A DNA stretch of 64,000 nucleotides from Ferrimonas balearica DSM 9799 (lineage in GTDB: Bacteria > Pseudomonadota > Gammaproteobacteria > Enterobacterales > Shewanellaceae), in contig NC_014541.1 in the NCBI RefSeq assembly GCF_000148645.1, positions 1,736,001-1,800,000 of the forward strand, read 5' to 3'. Below are positions 18,163 to 27,297 of this stretch, piece after piece. Each line of letters starts with the position of its first letter. Position 1 is the first letter of the stretch. The notes beneath the pieces are model-generated. The model had not been told where the DNA came from. It searched no databases and saw only the letters and a program-made list of their open reading frames with translations. The position numbers were made by a program, and so were the translations under genes.

Positions 18163-18316
18163 CGTCTTGCTCCTTCCATTAGGGTTGCCTTTAGCCTAGC
18201 CAAGGCCAACACGACTCGCCTGCGGGGATGCCGGGAAGTCGTCGTGATAGTCACAACGAGAGAGGGGGGCGAGGCGATCAGAAAAGGGGAGGCGGGGGCA
18301 ATGCTGCCCCCGGCGT

Positions 18317-19144
18317 TCAGAACTCGTAGATCACCATGAAGGCAGGGCCATGGTAATTGAAGTTGATGTCGACGTTACTGAACTGGCGCTCTTCATCCAC
18401 CTGAATGTCGTAATCCTGCCAGGCCAGTCCCAGAGCCAGTTGGGGCGTGACGTAATAGCTGGCTTGCAGGCGCATATCGAGCAATCGACCATCATAGCTG
18501 TCGAAGCTGACGCTCAGGTACTGGGCATTAAAGGCGACCAGAAGACGCTCCATTGCCTGCCAGGCCAGCACGATCCCGAAGTTGGGCAGCGGTGCGGTGA
18601 CTTTGCCGATGGCATCGGTTTCGGTAATGGTGTTGGTGCCTTCATCGGACACCACTTCCAGTTGACCGCCGATGCGGGCATCAATGTCCATCACGTGGGC
18701 ACCCAACGTGCCGATGACACCAAACTGCTCGCTGCTGTAAAGGGTGTAGCCGTACATCAACTGGTAGATGTCGATGTCGAGTTGGGAGCTGACAAAGGCC
18801 CCGGCGTTCACTTGGTAGGTTTCGCCCTCCCAGGTGAATTCGTAGCTTTTTTCGCTTTCAACGGACCGGGCGTCGCGGTGCAGGGTGATGTAGTTCAGGC
18901 CGAGTAAGTGACGGTCATTAAAGCGGTAGGTCAGTTCCAGAAAGGGACTGAACTTGGACTCTTCAAGGGCGAGGTCCGACTCGAAATCGATGCGGATAGG
19001 GTCGCCTACGCCGATGATGTTTGCGCCAAAGCTGGAATCAACGCTGGCCCAGAAACCGCCTGCTTTCAAAGCAAAACCATCGTCGTAGGGACGGGCGCTG
19101 CACAGCAGTGGCAGCGCCGTTAACAGTAGCCATAACCATCGCAT
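18317..19144 (-). CDS. Outer-membrane beta-barrel protein, function unknown
   Basis: A 275-residue protein with a signal peptide (RWLWLLLTALPLLCSA), amphipathic strands and a C-terminal phenylalanine (GPAFMVIYEF), as expected for a BAM substrate. Strands such as FSPFLELTYRFNDRHLLGLNYI and DIDIYQLMYGYTLY suggest a barrel of about 10-12 strands. I see no motif tying it to a named family. It is separated by 36 bp from the EamA transporter gene upstream on the same strand; co-transcription is possible. Confidence 0.72.
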   Translation of the reverse strand: MRWLWLLLTALPLLCSARPYDDGFALKAGGFWASVDSSFGANIIGVGDPIRIDFESDLALEESKFSPFLELTYRFNDRHLLGLNYITLHRDARSVESEKSYEFTWEGETYQVNAGAFVSSQLDIDIYQLMYGYTLYSSEQFGVIGTLGAHVMDIDARIGGQLEVVSDEGTNTITETDAIGKVTAPLPNFGIVLAWQAMERLLVAFNAQYLSVSFDSYDGRLLDMRLQASYYVTPQLALGLAWQDYDIQVDEERQFSNVDINFNYHGPAFMVIYEF

Positions 19145-19180
19145 CGCATCATGGAATATTAACCAAGTGGTAACAACAGT

Positions 19181-20080
19181 TTAGGCCGGTTCGGGGGTGC
19201 GTGCCCACAAGGTTTTCTTCAATTTTTGCGACAGCCAGACGCCGCCCAGTGCCAGGCCGCCACCCAGCAGGTGATAGCCGTGGATGGTTTCACCCAGCAG
19301 CGGGATGGCGCTGGCGGTGGTGAGCACCGGCACCAGGTTCATAAAGTTGGCGTTGCGGCTGGCGCCAAGCTTGTTGATGCCCTGCATCCAGCAGAACGGT
19401 GCCAGTACCGACGCGAAGATGCCGGCGTAGATCACCAAAGGCAGTGCATCGCCACTGAGCGCCATGGAGGGGCTCAGGATCGCCGCCGGGGAGAGCCAGA
19501 TAAGGCCCAGCAGGATCTGCACATAGAGCGATTGCCAGGTGGTCAGTGGCAGGATCCAGCGCTTAATCAGCACGCCATACAGGGCGTAAGCGGTGGCACC
19601 GGCCAGCAGCATGGCATCGCCATGGTTTACCCCCTGATCGAGGATCTGGCTGGGGTGGCCCTGACCAAGCAGGATGGCCAGACCGAAGAAGGAGAGTGCG
19701 CCTCCGACAACGGCACCCACGGTGGGCGCGTCCCGCAGGATCAGCACGCTCAGCAGCAGCGTAATCAACGGCACCAGGGCGCCAATTAACCCCATGTTAG
19801 TCGCAGAGGTATGGGCGGCAGCCAGATAAGCCAAGCTTTGGAACGCAACGATGCCCAGGGCCGCCAGTAGGGTCAGGCGGCCCAGATTCCGGAAGATCAC
19901 CCGGCGCACACGCCATACTGACGGCAGCACGAAGGGGGTCAATAACAGCGCAGCCAGTGCCCAACGGTAAAAAGCGATGGCAGCTGGCGATATCACGTCT
20001 ACCGACATTTTGCCCACCAGGTTGTTTCCGGCCCAGAAAACGACGGCAGCAATAGGGTAGAGGACAGCTCTGTTGTTCAC
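19181..20080 (-). CDS. EamA/DMT-family inner-membrane transporter
   Basis: A 299-residue protein with ten predicted hydrophobic helices in two EamA repeats. It starts AVLYPIAAVVFWAGNNLVGK, and the second repeat starts near DAMLLAGATAYALYGVLIKR. Such drug/metabolite transporters usually export amino acids or metabolites. The GTG at 20080 is chosen because it puts the first helix at the N-terminus with GGAGT seven bases before it; the longer frame adds 38 polar residues overlapping the divergent promoter. It is divergent from an AraC-family regulator, which likely controls it. Confidence 0.85.
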   Translation of the reverse strand: MNNRAVLYPIAAVVFWAGNNLVGKMSVDVISPAAIAFYRWALAALLLTPFVLPSVWRVRRVIFRNLGRLTLLAALGIVAFQSLAYLAAAHTSATNMGLIGALVPLITLLLSVLILRDAPTVGAVVGGALSFFGLAILLGQGHPSQILDQGVNHGDAMLLAGATAYALYGVLIKRWILPLTTWQSLYVQILLGLIWLSPAAILSPSMALSGDALPLVIYAGIFASVLAPFCWMQGINKLGASRNANFMNLVPVLTTASAIPLLGETIHGYHLLGGGLALGGVWLSQKLKKTLWARTPEPA

Positions 20081-20195
20081 GCAACGACTCCGCGAAAAAT
20101 TAAGGGAAAGGGGGGAATGGAACGCGCGCATTGTATAGTGACTTTTTCGCATGATATAACGCGAATCGGACATGATGTGTCGGAACACGGACAAG

Positions 20196-20999
20196 ATGAG
20201 CGACCTACAACATTACGCCCTGCCTTTGGCGCCCTCCGACGGCACCATTTACATCCACAGCGAAGAGATTGCGCCGGAAACCACCTTCCAGTCCCACCGC
20301 CACCCCTGGGGACAACTCAACATGGTGGATTCTGGTGTGGTGGAGTTGACCGTGGCAGGTGAAGTGTTTCTGTCACCGCCGCAATACGCCATCTGGATCC
20401 CGGCTGACATTGAGCACACCAGCTACAGCCGCCAACGGGTGGCGTATCGGGCGGTCTACGTGAATCAGGATTGGGCCCGTACGCTGCCTGACGCTCCCTG
20501 CATGTTGATGGTGTCGCCTTTGGTGCGGGCGATCATGGCTGACTTCGCCGGGCGCGAGGTGGACATTCCGAAAACCCCTGCAGACCGTCGGCTGGCCAGG
20601 GTGCTGGTGGATCAGCTGGCGCTGGCGGAGCCCCTGGCCGCGTATCTGCCCAGCACCAGTGACCCGATGTTGACGCCGATACTGGAAGCCCTGCAGGCGG
20701 ACCCGGCCAATAACGACACCCTGGCGCAATGGGCACGGCGCCGCCACACCACCGAGCGCACCCTGGCGCGGCGTTGCCAGCGGGAGCTGCGGATGAGCTT
20801 CAGCGACTGGCGCTCCCGCCTGCGTTTTCTGACGTCGTTGGGGATGCTCAAAAAGGGGCTGTCGGTCAAAGAGGTGGCGCTCGAGCTGGGGTACAGTTCC
20901 TCTTCAGCGTTCATTACCCTGTTTCGCCGCCACGCCGGCACCTCGCCGGAGCAGTACCGACGTACCCGGGGGCTGAAAGAGGGCAGGGCGCTGGAGTAG
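20196..20999 (+). CDS. AraC-family regulator with N-terminal cupin
   Basis: A 267-residue regulator. The N-terminal cupin has SHRHPWGQLNMVDSGVVELTV (metal-type HxH) near residues 35-60, then QYAIWIPADIEHTSY. The C-terminal HTH pair is TERTLARRCQRELRMSFSDW and LSVKEVALELGYSSSSAFITLFRRHAG. This is the AraC subgroup often found divergent from EamA transporters, as here. An alternative start at 20172 would add 8 residues; neither has a strong ribosome binding site. The ligand is unknown. Confidence 0.85.
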   Translation: MSDLQHYALPLAPSDGTIYIHSEEIAPETTFQSHRHPWGQLNMVDSGVVELTVAGEVFLSPPQYAIWIPADIEHTSYSRQRVAYRAVYVNQDWARTLPDAPCMLMVSPLVRAIMADFAGREVDIPKTPADRRLARVLVDQLALAEPLAAYLPSTSDPMLTPILEALQADPANNDTLAQWARRRHTTERTLARRCQRELRMSFSDWRSRLRFLTSLGMLKKGLSVKEVALELGYSSSSAFITLFRRHAGTSPEQYRRTRGLKEGRALE

Positions 21000-21035
21000 A
21001 CTATGACGATGACAAACACGAAGGAGGTGTGTTCG

Positions 21036-21674
21036 GTGAGTGACCTCAGCGATATCCGTCGAGAATACCTGAAGGGGGGGCTGCGTCGTAAAGACCTGCC
21101 AGAGCACCCCATGGCCCTGTTTGAACAGTGGCTGGAGCAAGCAAAACAGGCCGAGGTGCTGGACCCGACGGCAATGAGCCTGGCCACGGTGGATGAGCAG
21201 GGGCGGCCGTTTCAGCGCATCGTATTGCTCAAGCAGTTTGATGAGCAGGGTTTTGTGTTTTACACCAACCTGGGCAGCCGCAAGTCGCAGCACATTGCCC
21301 ATAACAATCAGGTCAGCCTGCTGTTTCCCTGGCAAAGCCTGGAGCGTCAGATCCACATCACCGGCACGGCGGAAAAGCTGGGACCGGCGGAGGCGCTGAA
21401 GTACTTTATGACCCGTCCCCGGGACAGCCAGTTGGGCGCCTGGGTATCCCAGCAGAGTGCGCCGATTTCGGCCCGTGGCGTGCTGGAAGCCAAGTTTCTT
21501 GAGCTGAAGCAGAAGTTTGCCAAGGGCGAAGTGCCGTTACCGGACTTTTGGGGCGGATACCGGGTACGGGCAGACAGCTTTGAGTTTTGGCAGGGGGGCG
21601 CCAAACGTCTGCACGACCGCTTCCTCTATACCCTGGATGACAGCCGTTGGCAGGTGGAGCGTCTCGCGCCCTGA
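21036..21674 (+). CDS. pdxH: Pyridoxamine 5'-phosphate oxidase
   Basis: A 212-residue FMN enzyme that oxidises pyridoxine/pyridoxamine 5'-phosphate to pyridoxal 5'-phosphate, the last step of B6 salvage and synthesis. Landmarks: [54 protein letters not shown] (FMN binding), and the C-terminal [24 protein letters not shown]. The GTG at 21036 is preceded by AAGGAGG with 8-base spacing, better than the ATG at 21003. It is downstream of the AraC gene and convergent with the acetyltransferase. Confidence 0.95.
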   Translation: MSDLSDIRREYLKGGLRRKDLPEHPMALFEQWLEQAKQAEVLDPTAMSLATVDEQGRPFQRIVLLKQFDEQGFVFYTNLGSRKSQHIAHNNQVSLLFPWQSLERQIHITGTAEKLGPAEALKYFMTRPRDSQLGAWVSQQSAPISARGVLEAKFLELKQKFAKGEVPLPDFWGGYRVRADSFEFWQGGAKRLHDRFLYTLDDSRWQVERLAP

Positions 21675-21675
21675 A

Positions 21676-22119
21676 TCAGGGCAGAGCGCGTCGTGTCACG
21701 GTGGGGCGGGGCAACACCAGTTCCAGTTGTCCCGCTTCATGTTGTTGTTCTACGTGCCAGCCTAAATGCTGGTAGAACCCCAATGCCGGAGTATGGGCGA
21801 GGGTACGTAGGCTTATCCGGCGTGCCCCGCGCCAGAACAGATAGCGGCAACCTTGCTGCAGCAGTACCCGTCCCAGCCCTTTGCCCTGACAATCCGGGTC
21901 GACATACAGGGCCCAGATGCTGCAATCGTTGAGATTGACCACCACAAATCCCCGGTCACCCCGACCATCGTTGCCCAGCCAGCCACGCCCCTGGCGCGAC
22001 AGGTAACGGGCATACAGGGTATCTGGCCGGTCACGTTCCGCCGGATACTCACTGATGCGGTGCCGAATCGCCTGCAGACTGGCGATGTCTGCCAGGCCAG
22101 CCCGGCGCAGTTGCCACAT
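21676..22119 (-). CDS. GNAT-family N-acetyltransferase
   Basis: A 147-residue acetyltransferase. The acetyl-CoA loop is LYVDPDCQGKGLGRVLLQQG (Q-x-x-G-x-G/A variant), followed by ISLRTLAHTPALGFYQHLGW, where the Tyr of motif B (GFYQHLGW) is typical. AGGAGA precedes the chosen ATG. The substrate cannot be predicted; the family acetylates amines of proteins, antibiotics or metabolites. It ends one base from pdxH, convergent. Confidence 0.83.
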   Translation of the reverse strand: MWQLRRAGLADIASLQAIRHRISEYPAERDRPDTLYARYLSRQGRGWLGNDGRGDRGFVVVNLNDCSIWALYVDPDCQGKGLGRVLLQQGCRYLFWRGARRISLRTLAHTPALGFYQHLGWHVEQQHEAGQLELVLPRPTVTRRALP

Positions 22120-22275
22120 GGTTTCTCTCCTCGCGTTAGCTCCCCTCAAGTTCTAGTCGCCGTTGTCTGTGCTTTCCAATTTTCAGCCTGGCTAGGTTGT
22201 ATTGCGCTTGTAGCCTGAACGTTTGGCTTTATAGTGTAGCGATATACTCGGATATTCAGTGACAAGGATGACGTC

Positions 22276-24474
22276 ATGGGGAAAAGGGGGCGGGCTCCCT
22301 ACCGCATTTTGGTTGGCCGGTTTGCCACCGCGACGCTTTTGGGGGCGCTGGGATTTTGGATCAACTGTCACCCCATTCCCCTGTTCTCCAATATCGAGCT
22401 GGTACTGGGTAATACCCTGATCCTGCTTTGCGCCAGCCGTTTGGGGCTGGCTTATACCCTGTGGTGTGCGGCGCTGGCCATCAGTGGCCTGGCCATGACC
22501 TGGGGTAACTTCTACATCTATCTGACGTATGGCCTGGAAGCCTTGGTGGTGTGGCAGTTGCGCCGACGAGGTTGGTACCTGCTCTACGCCGATTTTTTCT
22601 ACTGGTGCCTGATTGGCATGCCGTTAACGGCGCTGCTGATTCAGCAGTTCTTTACCATCCCCACGGATTACCAACTGGTGACCGTAGTAAAGCAGGGCTT
22701 TAATGGCCTGCTCTACACGGCACTGGCCTCGTTGATTAGCCTATTGTTGCCGGCGGGCTGGTTCCGGAGAATTCGGCAGCAGCCCCACGTAACGCGCAAC
22801 TTTCGCGAAAAATTGGTGCATGCGGTACTGGTGATGCTCAGCCTGGTGTTTATGGTGTCGATGCTGGTGGCCAGTCGGAATATGGTGGTAACCCATCAGC
22901 AGTTGCTGGCCTCTAACCTGCACGAGCGCAGTGCCCACCTGGTGCATGAGTACCATCGTTACCTGGATTACCATCAGCGTGTCGTGTCGCTCGCGGGCCA
23001 GTGGTTCAGTAATGGCATTGCCCCGAGCCAATGGCAGGCGCGCCTCAACCAACTGCACCGGCAAAACGCCGGCTTCCTGACCATGCTGGTGGCCGACGAG
23101 GCCGGGCAGGTGATAGCCGCCAGTCCCGGTCAGCACCTGCTGGACGGGACGTCGGGGCTGAACGTCGCGGACCGGCACTACTTTACGGTGCCGATGAACG
23201 AGCATCGGCCCTATCTGTCAGATCTGTTGCAGGGAAGGGGGTTTGGCCAGGATCCCATTATTGCCATCAGTGCACCGATTATGGGGCCCGGACACCGCCC
23301 CATCGGCATTGTTGAGGGGTCGCTTGACCTGGCTGGCATCGCGGCGGAAAACGATCAAAGCCATTGGGGCGACGTGACCACCGTGCTGACCGACGCCACT
23401 GGCCGCATTGTCTTCGCCAGTGAGGGACTTCGGCTTAACACTCTGGCCCGTTTCGAGTACCAGGAGCTAAAGCAGATCGAGGGCTCCGGCCTGGCGCTGT
23501 TGAACATCCACAGCACCAGCCTGAGCGTGGGCGAGTATTTCTACCATCAGGTGGCGCTGGATCAGGGTTGGCAGCTTTATGTGTTGTTGCCCTACCGGCC
23601 GATGGCTGAACGGATGGAGAGCTACTTTCTGGTCAGCACGGCGTTGCTGGTGGTCGGGATGCTGTTGGCGGTATTGCTGACACGTCAGATCAGCGCCTAC
23701 CTGACGGCGCCACTGGAGTTTCTGGCAGAGAAACTGACGCTGAGCCAGGGGTCGGAGGATCCGCTGAGCCGGCTGCCGGCACTGCCACGAGGGTCGGCGT
23801 CTGAAATTCGCACCCTGTTTGATGAGTTGGACACCAACCGCATTGCACTCAAGGCCTATCAGGATTCGCTTGAGCAACTGGTGACAACCCGTACCGCGCA
23901 GTTGGAGGCGGCCAACCAGAAGTTGGCGCAGCAGGCCCATCGGGACGGGTTAACCGGCGCGTACAACCGGCGTTACTTTGACCTGAGCTTTGAGGTGGCC
24001 CGCCAGCACTGTGTCCGCAGCGGCAGTCACCTGGCCCTGGCGTTGATCGACATCGACCACTTTAAGTCGATTAACGACAGCCATGGGCATCTGGTGGGGG
24101 ACGATTGCCTGAAAAATCTGGTCAGCCTGATCCACCGCTATTTCGGCCGTAAGCTTGACCTGCTGGCGCGATACGGCGGGGAGGAGTTTGTGCTGTTGCT
24201 GCCCCAAAGCGATGCCGACGAGGTGCTGCGCCGGCTCGAGTCGTTGCGCCGGACAGTGGCTCAATCCGCCGTCAGTGAAAGCGCCGACGGCGAACCGCTG
24301 TACATCACCATCTCCATTGGCGTTTTGGTGACCCATCCTCAATACAGCAGTCAGCAGAGCGATTGGTTAATGGCGGCGGATAGTGCGCTTTATCAGGCTA
24401 AAAGTGGCGGCCGCAATCGCCTTTGTCGGGCGGAGACGAGCGATCAATCTCAACCAATTCAGGATATTGTGTAA
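22276..24474 (+). CDS. Membrane diguanylate cyclase with periplasmic Cache-like sensor
   Basis: A 732-residue c-di-GMP synthase. The N-terminal 175 residues hold about five to six hydrophobic helices (MASE-like sensor). Another helix at about 182-200 leads to a periplasmic Cache-like domain at roughly 205-455, including NVADRHYFTVPMNE, typical of dCache. A final helix and HAMP-like linker precede a GGDEF domain (about 570-725) with DGLTGAYNRRYFD and an intact GGEEF at 634-638. RKLD lies five residues before GGEEF, the product-inhibition I-site, so feedback control is expected. No EAL domain. It is likely a sensor that promotes sessile life in response to a small molecule. Confidence 0.9.
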   Translation: MGKRGRAPYRILVGRFATATLLGALGFWINCHPIPLFSNIELVLGNTLILLCASRLGLAYTLWCAALAISGLAMTWGNFYIYLTYGLEALVVWQLRRRGWYLLYADFFYWCLIGMPLTALLIQQFFTIPTDYQLVTVVKQGFNGLLYTALASLISLLLPAGWFRRIRQQPHVTRNFREKLVHAVLVMLSLVFMVSMLVASRNMVVTHQQLLASNLHERSAHLVHEYHRYLDYHQRVVSLAGQWFSNGIAPSQWQARLNQLHRQNAGFLTMLVADEAGQVIAASPGQHLLDGTSGLNVADRHYFTVPMNEHRPYLSDLLQGRGFGQDPIIAISAPIMGPGHRPIGIVEGSLDLAGIAAENDQSHWGDVTTVLTDATGRIVFASEGLRLNTLARFEYQELKQIEGSGLALLNIHSTSLSVGEYFYHQVALDQGWQLYVLLPYRPMAERMESYFLVSTALLVVGMLLAVLLTRQISAYLTAPLEFLAEKLTLSQGSEDPLSRLPALPRGSASEIRTLFDELDTNRIALKAYQDSLEQLVTTRTAQLEAANQKLAQQAHRDGLTGAYNRRYFDLSFEVARQHCVRSGSHLALALIDIDHFKSINDSHGHLVGDDCLKNLVSLIHRYFGRKLDLLARYGGEEFVLLLPQSDADEVLRRLESLRRTVAQSAVSESADGEPLYITISIGVLVTHPQYSSQQSDWLMAADSALYQAKSGGRNRLCRAETSDQSQPIQDIV

Positions 24475-24560
24475 CGCTTCGCCATTCGAACGCTGCTTCG
24501 ACCACTCCCTACTGAAAATGCGGGTATATTGAGTCGGTTTGACCAAATCTAGAGGGTAGC

Positions 24561-25214
24561 ATGGCCAGTTTACAGCACCTGTTCGAACGCAATCGGGCCT
24601 GGGCGGAGAAGATTGAAGCGGAACATCCGGATTTTTTTACCGAGCTGGAACATCAGCAGTCGCCGGAGTACCTCTGGATTGGCTGTTCCGACAGTCGTGT
24701 ACCGGCCAACCAGATCATTGATCTGGCACCCGGTGAGATTTTCGTTCACCGTAATATCGCCAATGTGGTGGTGCACTCCGATCTGAATGCGTTGTCAGTG
24801 ATTCAGTACGCGGTCGATGTGCTCAAGGTAAAGCACATTATGGTGGTAGGCCACTATGGTTGTGGCGGCGTTAAAGCGGCGCTGCAGGACTCCCGGCTCG
24901 GGCTGGCAACCAACTGGTTGCGCCATGTTCGTGATGTTTACGAAGACCACCGCGATCAGGTGGATTCACTGCCGGCGGAGCTGCAGCATCGCCGTCTGTG
25001 TGAGCTGAATGTCATTGCTCAGGTGATCAACACCTGCCAGACCACCATTGTTAAAGACGCCTGGGCCAGAAATCAGGCGGTGGCGGTGCATGGCTGGGTC
25101 TATGATTTGGCTGATGGCCTGCTGCGTGACATGAATGTGTCGATCAAGGCCTCACCGGAACTGTTACCGAAGACCCAGGCCGCGATTCTCGACCTGGCCC
25201 GAAAGAAGGACTGA
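24561..25214 (+). CDS. can: Beta-class carbonic anhydrase
   Basis: A 217-residue zinc enzyme interconverting CO2 and bicarbonate in the cytosol. Zinc ligands are Cys42 (IGCSDSRVPANQI), His98 and Cys101 (VVGHYGCGGVK); the Asp44-Arg46 dyad is present. Length and motifs match E. coli Can (YadF). AGAGGG precedes the ATG. The neighbour downstream is the host gene broken by the island. Confidence 0.95.
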   Translation: MASLQHLFERNRAWAEKIEAEHPDFFTELEHQQSPEYLWIGCSDSRVPANQIIDLAPGEIFVHRNIANVVVHSDLNALSVIQYAVDVLKVKHIMVVGHYGCGGVKAALQDSRLGLATNWLRHVRDVYEDHRDQVDSLPAELQHRRLCELNVIAQVINTCQTTIVKDAWARNQAVAVHGWVYDLADGLLRDMNVSIKASPELLPKTQAAILDLARKKD

Positions 25215-25268
25215 ACCGTCCGACCCATCAGTCGTCGGGGGGCGGCTTATCCGAACAAGGAGAGCACC

Positions 25269-25487
25269 ATGCGCCCCCTGATCTTGCTTTGCCTCAGCCT
25301 GTTTTCCAGTCTGGCGTTTGCCGGGTTGGACCCCCACTTATCCCGTTTTGCCCCCTATCTCGATAAAACCTGGCGTGGTGAATTTGCCAACAGTACGCCG
25401 GAGCGCCCTATGGTGGACGTCTCCCGATGGGAGTCAGCGCTGCAGGGGAAAGCGATTCGCATCCGTCATTCGCTGAATCAGGGGGAG
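25269..25487 (+). pseudogene. 5' half of an exported protein gene split by the island
   Basis: Residues 1-73 of a small exported protein: signal peptide RPLILLCLSLFSSLAFA, then DPHLSRFAPYLDKTWRGEF and RWESALQGKAIRIRHSLNQG. AAGGAG lies 7 bases before the ATG. The frame meets a TAA right after the island junction at 25487/25488. Joining base 25487 to 35755 restores one uninterrupted frame of 164 codons, with the junction reading NQGE-YEGETLIIW. The intact product looks like a lipocalin-like or DUF1579-like beta-barrel. The truncated product may still be made but would lack more than half the fold. Confidence 0.85.
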
Positions 25488-25510
25488 TAACGGATTACCC
25501 TCACCCTCGC

Positions 25511-25643
25511 AATTTCTCTCAAACCTCTCAGAGCCCAATAGTCATGCGGGCTACAGAGGAGTTTTCCTGCGTTTGGCGGCTAACCCCATAATTCTCAAAA
25601 TTCCTGCATATTGCAGAACCTCTCAGCCAGCATCTGAGAGGTT
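25511..25643. repeat. Left-end recombinase-site-like repeats (AACCTCTCAG motif)
   Basis: AACCTCTCAG occurs at 25522-25531 and 25617-25626 and inverted at 25634-25643; a related CTCTCAAA is at 25516-25523. The last two copies form a perfect 10-bp hairpin with loop CCAGCAT. The same motif is found inverted at the right end of the island (35702-35712 and 35731-35747). Confidence 0.6.
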
Positions 25644-25683
25644 TCGGCGCGTTAGACGGGCCGTCACACCCACCAAACTAAGG

Positions 25684-26116
25684 AGCGCCTAGCAGGGCGT
25701 TGTGGGCCCTCTCGGGCTGCATCTGATCGGTAGACATCCTATCCCGTAGATCGCATCTAAGATCGTGTCTGCCGCAGGTTCTGGCATACGTACTAAGAGC
25801 CAGAGCAACAGCAAGATCAAGATCAAGAGCCAGATGAAGTCGCTGCGCTCCTAGGCGAGGCAAGCTCGCCGCTATCTCTAAGAGCAAGAGCAGAGCGGTG
25901 CGGCACTGAGTTGGGTGCGGGGTAACCCGCTGCTACCCACGGCGGGGCGCATAGGCCGCTAGAGCCAAAAGCGTCTAGCAGGGCGGCGTGGGCTCCCTTG
26001 TACCGCATCAGATCGGTGGACGCCCCTCCAGTAGCTTTGCCCGCATCTAGGCCGTGCGCTGGCCTAGCATCAAGGGGCTGCGCCCCTTAATAATCCCCCT
26101 CACACGTATCCTCGGA
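25684..26116. repeat. Non-coding left arm with a diverged direct repeat
   Basis: A roughly 85-bp segment near 25684-25768 recurs in diverged form near 25968-26055. Shared blocks include CTAGCAGGGCG, the TGATCGGT / AGATCGGT block and GCATCTA. Between them lie short AGATCA/AGAGCC-like tandem hexamers (about 25795-25840). Open frames on the minus strand have repetitive composition and no ribosome binding sites, so I do not call genes here. Confidence 0.5.
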
Positions 26117-26329
26117 TCATGTGAAATCGCCGTACTCGATGGATAGGATGGCGGCCTCTAGGTCGGCCTAATCGCTCGGGTCTTCGGACTTGTAGAGCGC
26201 CGCAGGGGTGCGGCCACCAAGCGCTGGTACAGGGCTATCGAACCACTCCAGCGCCTTGTCCTGTTCACCGTCAAACGCCTTAGCAAGCAGTTCCAGCAGA
26301 GCTTCTGGGCGGTGTGTCTGGTCACTCAA
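26117..26329 (-). pseudogene. DUF2384 (MbcA/ParS/Xre antitoxin-type) gene with an in-frame amber codon
   Basis: Read from a TTG at 26329 with AGGAGG about 7 bases before it. The product has the DUF2384 signature: AKAFDGEQDKALEWFDSPVP, ALGGRTPAALYKSEDPSD. A TAG at 26168-26170 ends it at 53 residues. The same frame then continues for 16 codons reading ADLEAAILSIEYGDFT, the expected end of this domain, before TGA. So the gene is a full-length DUF2384 protein interrupted by one amber codon. In MbcA/ParS antitoxins this domain contacts a RES toxin. An ATG overlaps the TGA (ATGA) as if a toxin gene followed, but its frame closes after 6 codons. Confidence 0.65.
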
Positions 26330-26445
26330 CGTGAGTCCCTCCTACGGTCTCCCAATCGGATCGTAATTGACACAATCTCTCCCGGCTACTTTCCCCGGTG
26401 ATCACATGTGACAACTTGGAGCGGGTATTGAAGCAAGTAGGCGTA

Positions 26446-26464
26446 GGGCCCCGTCACGGGGCCC
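26446..26464. repeat. Strong GC hairpin
   Basis: A perfect 8-bp inverted repeat GGGCCCCG / CGGGGCCC with loop TCA, without a T-run on either side. It could be a structural element or a recombination or replication site; it does not look like a rho-independent terminator. Confidence 0.5.
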
Positions 26465-26927
26465 ATCATAGCGCGGTTTCGAGGGCCTAGTTGACAGGCC
26501 CGGGTTGTGGTAACTACCCGAGATCAAGAGGCTATGTTTAAGTATTGTTGGCGCTAACAACCGCTGTTTGACACTCATTGCATGCAGGTTGCTACTAATT
26601 TAAAGTGGCCGCTGTTTATACCATTGCCCACTTTAGTATCTTCCTACCTAGCTCTACTTAAATCATCACTTAGCCAGATAAGCATCAAAATCTTCATATG
26701 GGCGCTAAACTGGCGCATTCGGTGTTGGCACGAGTATTATTGCGTTTGAAATGCTGTACATTGGTGATAGGTCAATATTTCTTATTGAAACAACGGTGTA
26801 AGGTTTGATGATGTTCGTTACCAATGCGTGATAGCATATCTCTAGAATGCGGAGATTGATGGAATCATTCCTCCTAGCAAGCTGTAACGCACCTTTTCTA
26901 ATCACTCGCGACTAAGGATGGCAAGTT
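26465..26927. other. AT-rich cargo leader, no convincing gene
   Basis: Composition drops from GC-rich to AT-rich here. A 66-codon minus-strand frame (26705-26905) has balanced composition, but I see no good ribosome binding site and no homology, so it is left uncalled. Confidence 0.35.
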
Positions 26928-27152
26928 TTGAACTTTAATTCACTAAATGAAAATGAACTATTTTGGGAACTGTATAAGGTTAGAGATGGTTGGAACGAAA
27001 ACAATGGACTTGCGAATGATTACAATGAAAGCAAAAAGTACCATGAAATTAGACGGTTATTAAAGGATAACTTTTCCGTTAAAGTTGAGATCATTAGATA
27101 CGAAAATAAAGAAAATGGAAAGGTCACCTATGAGGTTGAAATACACAATTAG
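26928..27152 (+). CDS. Small acidic cargo protein, unknown
   Basis: A 74-residue protein read from a TTG with AAGGATGG about 8 bases upstream. It has alternating charged residues (NESKKYHEIRRLLKDNFSVK) and two predicted beta strands at the C-terminus (VKVEIIRYENKENGKVTYEV). No family recognised. AT-rich codon use sets it apart from chromosome genes. It is the first of five same-direction cargo genes in the island. Confidence 0.5.
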   Translation: MNFNSLNENELFWELYKVRDGWNENNGLANDYNESKKYHEIRRLLKDNFSVKVEIIRYENKENGKVTYEVEIHN

Positions 27153-27297
27153 CATTTTCTACCAACAAATTTAGTGCATGGCAAGATTTTAAAATGGGGC
27201 TGTTAAAGTTCGGCTAGTTTTCGCTGCACTGCACATTTTGGTCAAGATTATCAGTCCTTTTATTTTGCGTTATGTTCCTTGAGGGAAATGTCGACAT

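Noticed and set aside
25269..25487. A complete 73-aa gene
   Set aside because: The frame ends exactly at the island junction and continues in frame at 35755, so it is the 5' part of a split gene.
25678..26008. Minus-strand genes in the island left arm
   Set aside because: Low-complexity frames produced by the repeats; no start signals.
26705..26905. A 66-aa minus-strand gene
   Set aside because: Composition is acceptable but no ribosome binding site or homology; overlaps the leader of the first cargo gene.
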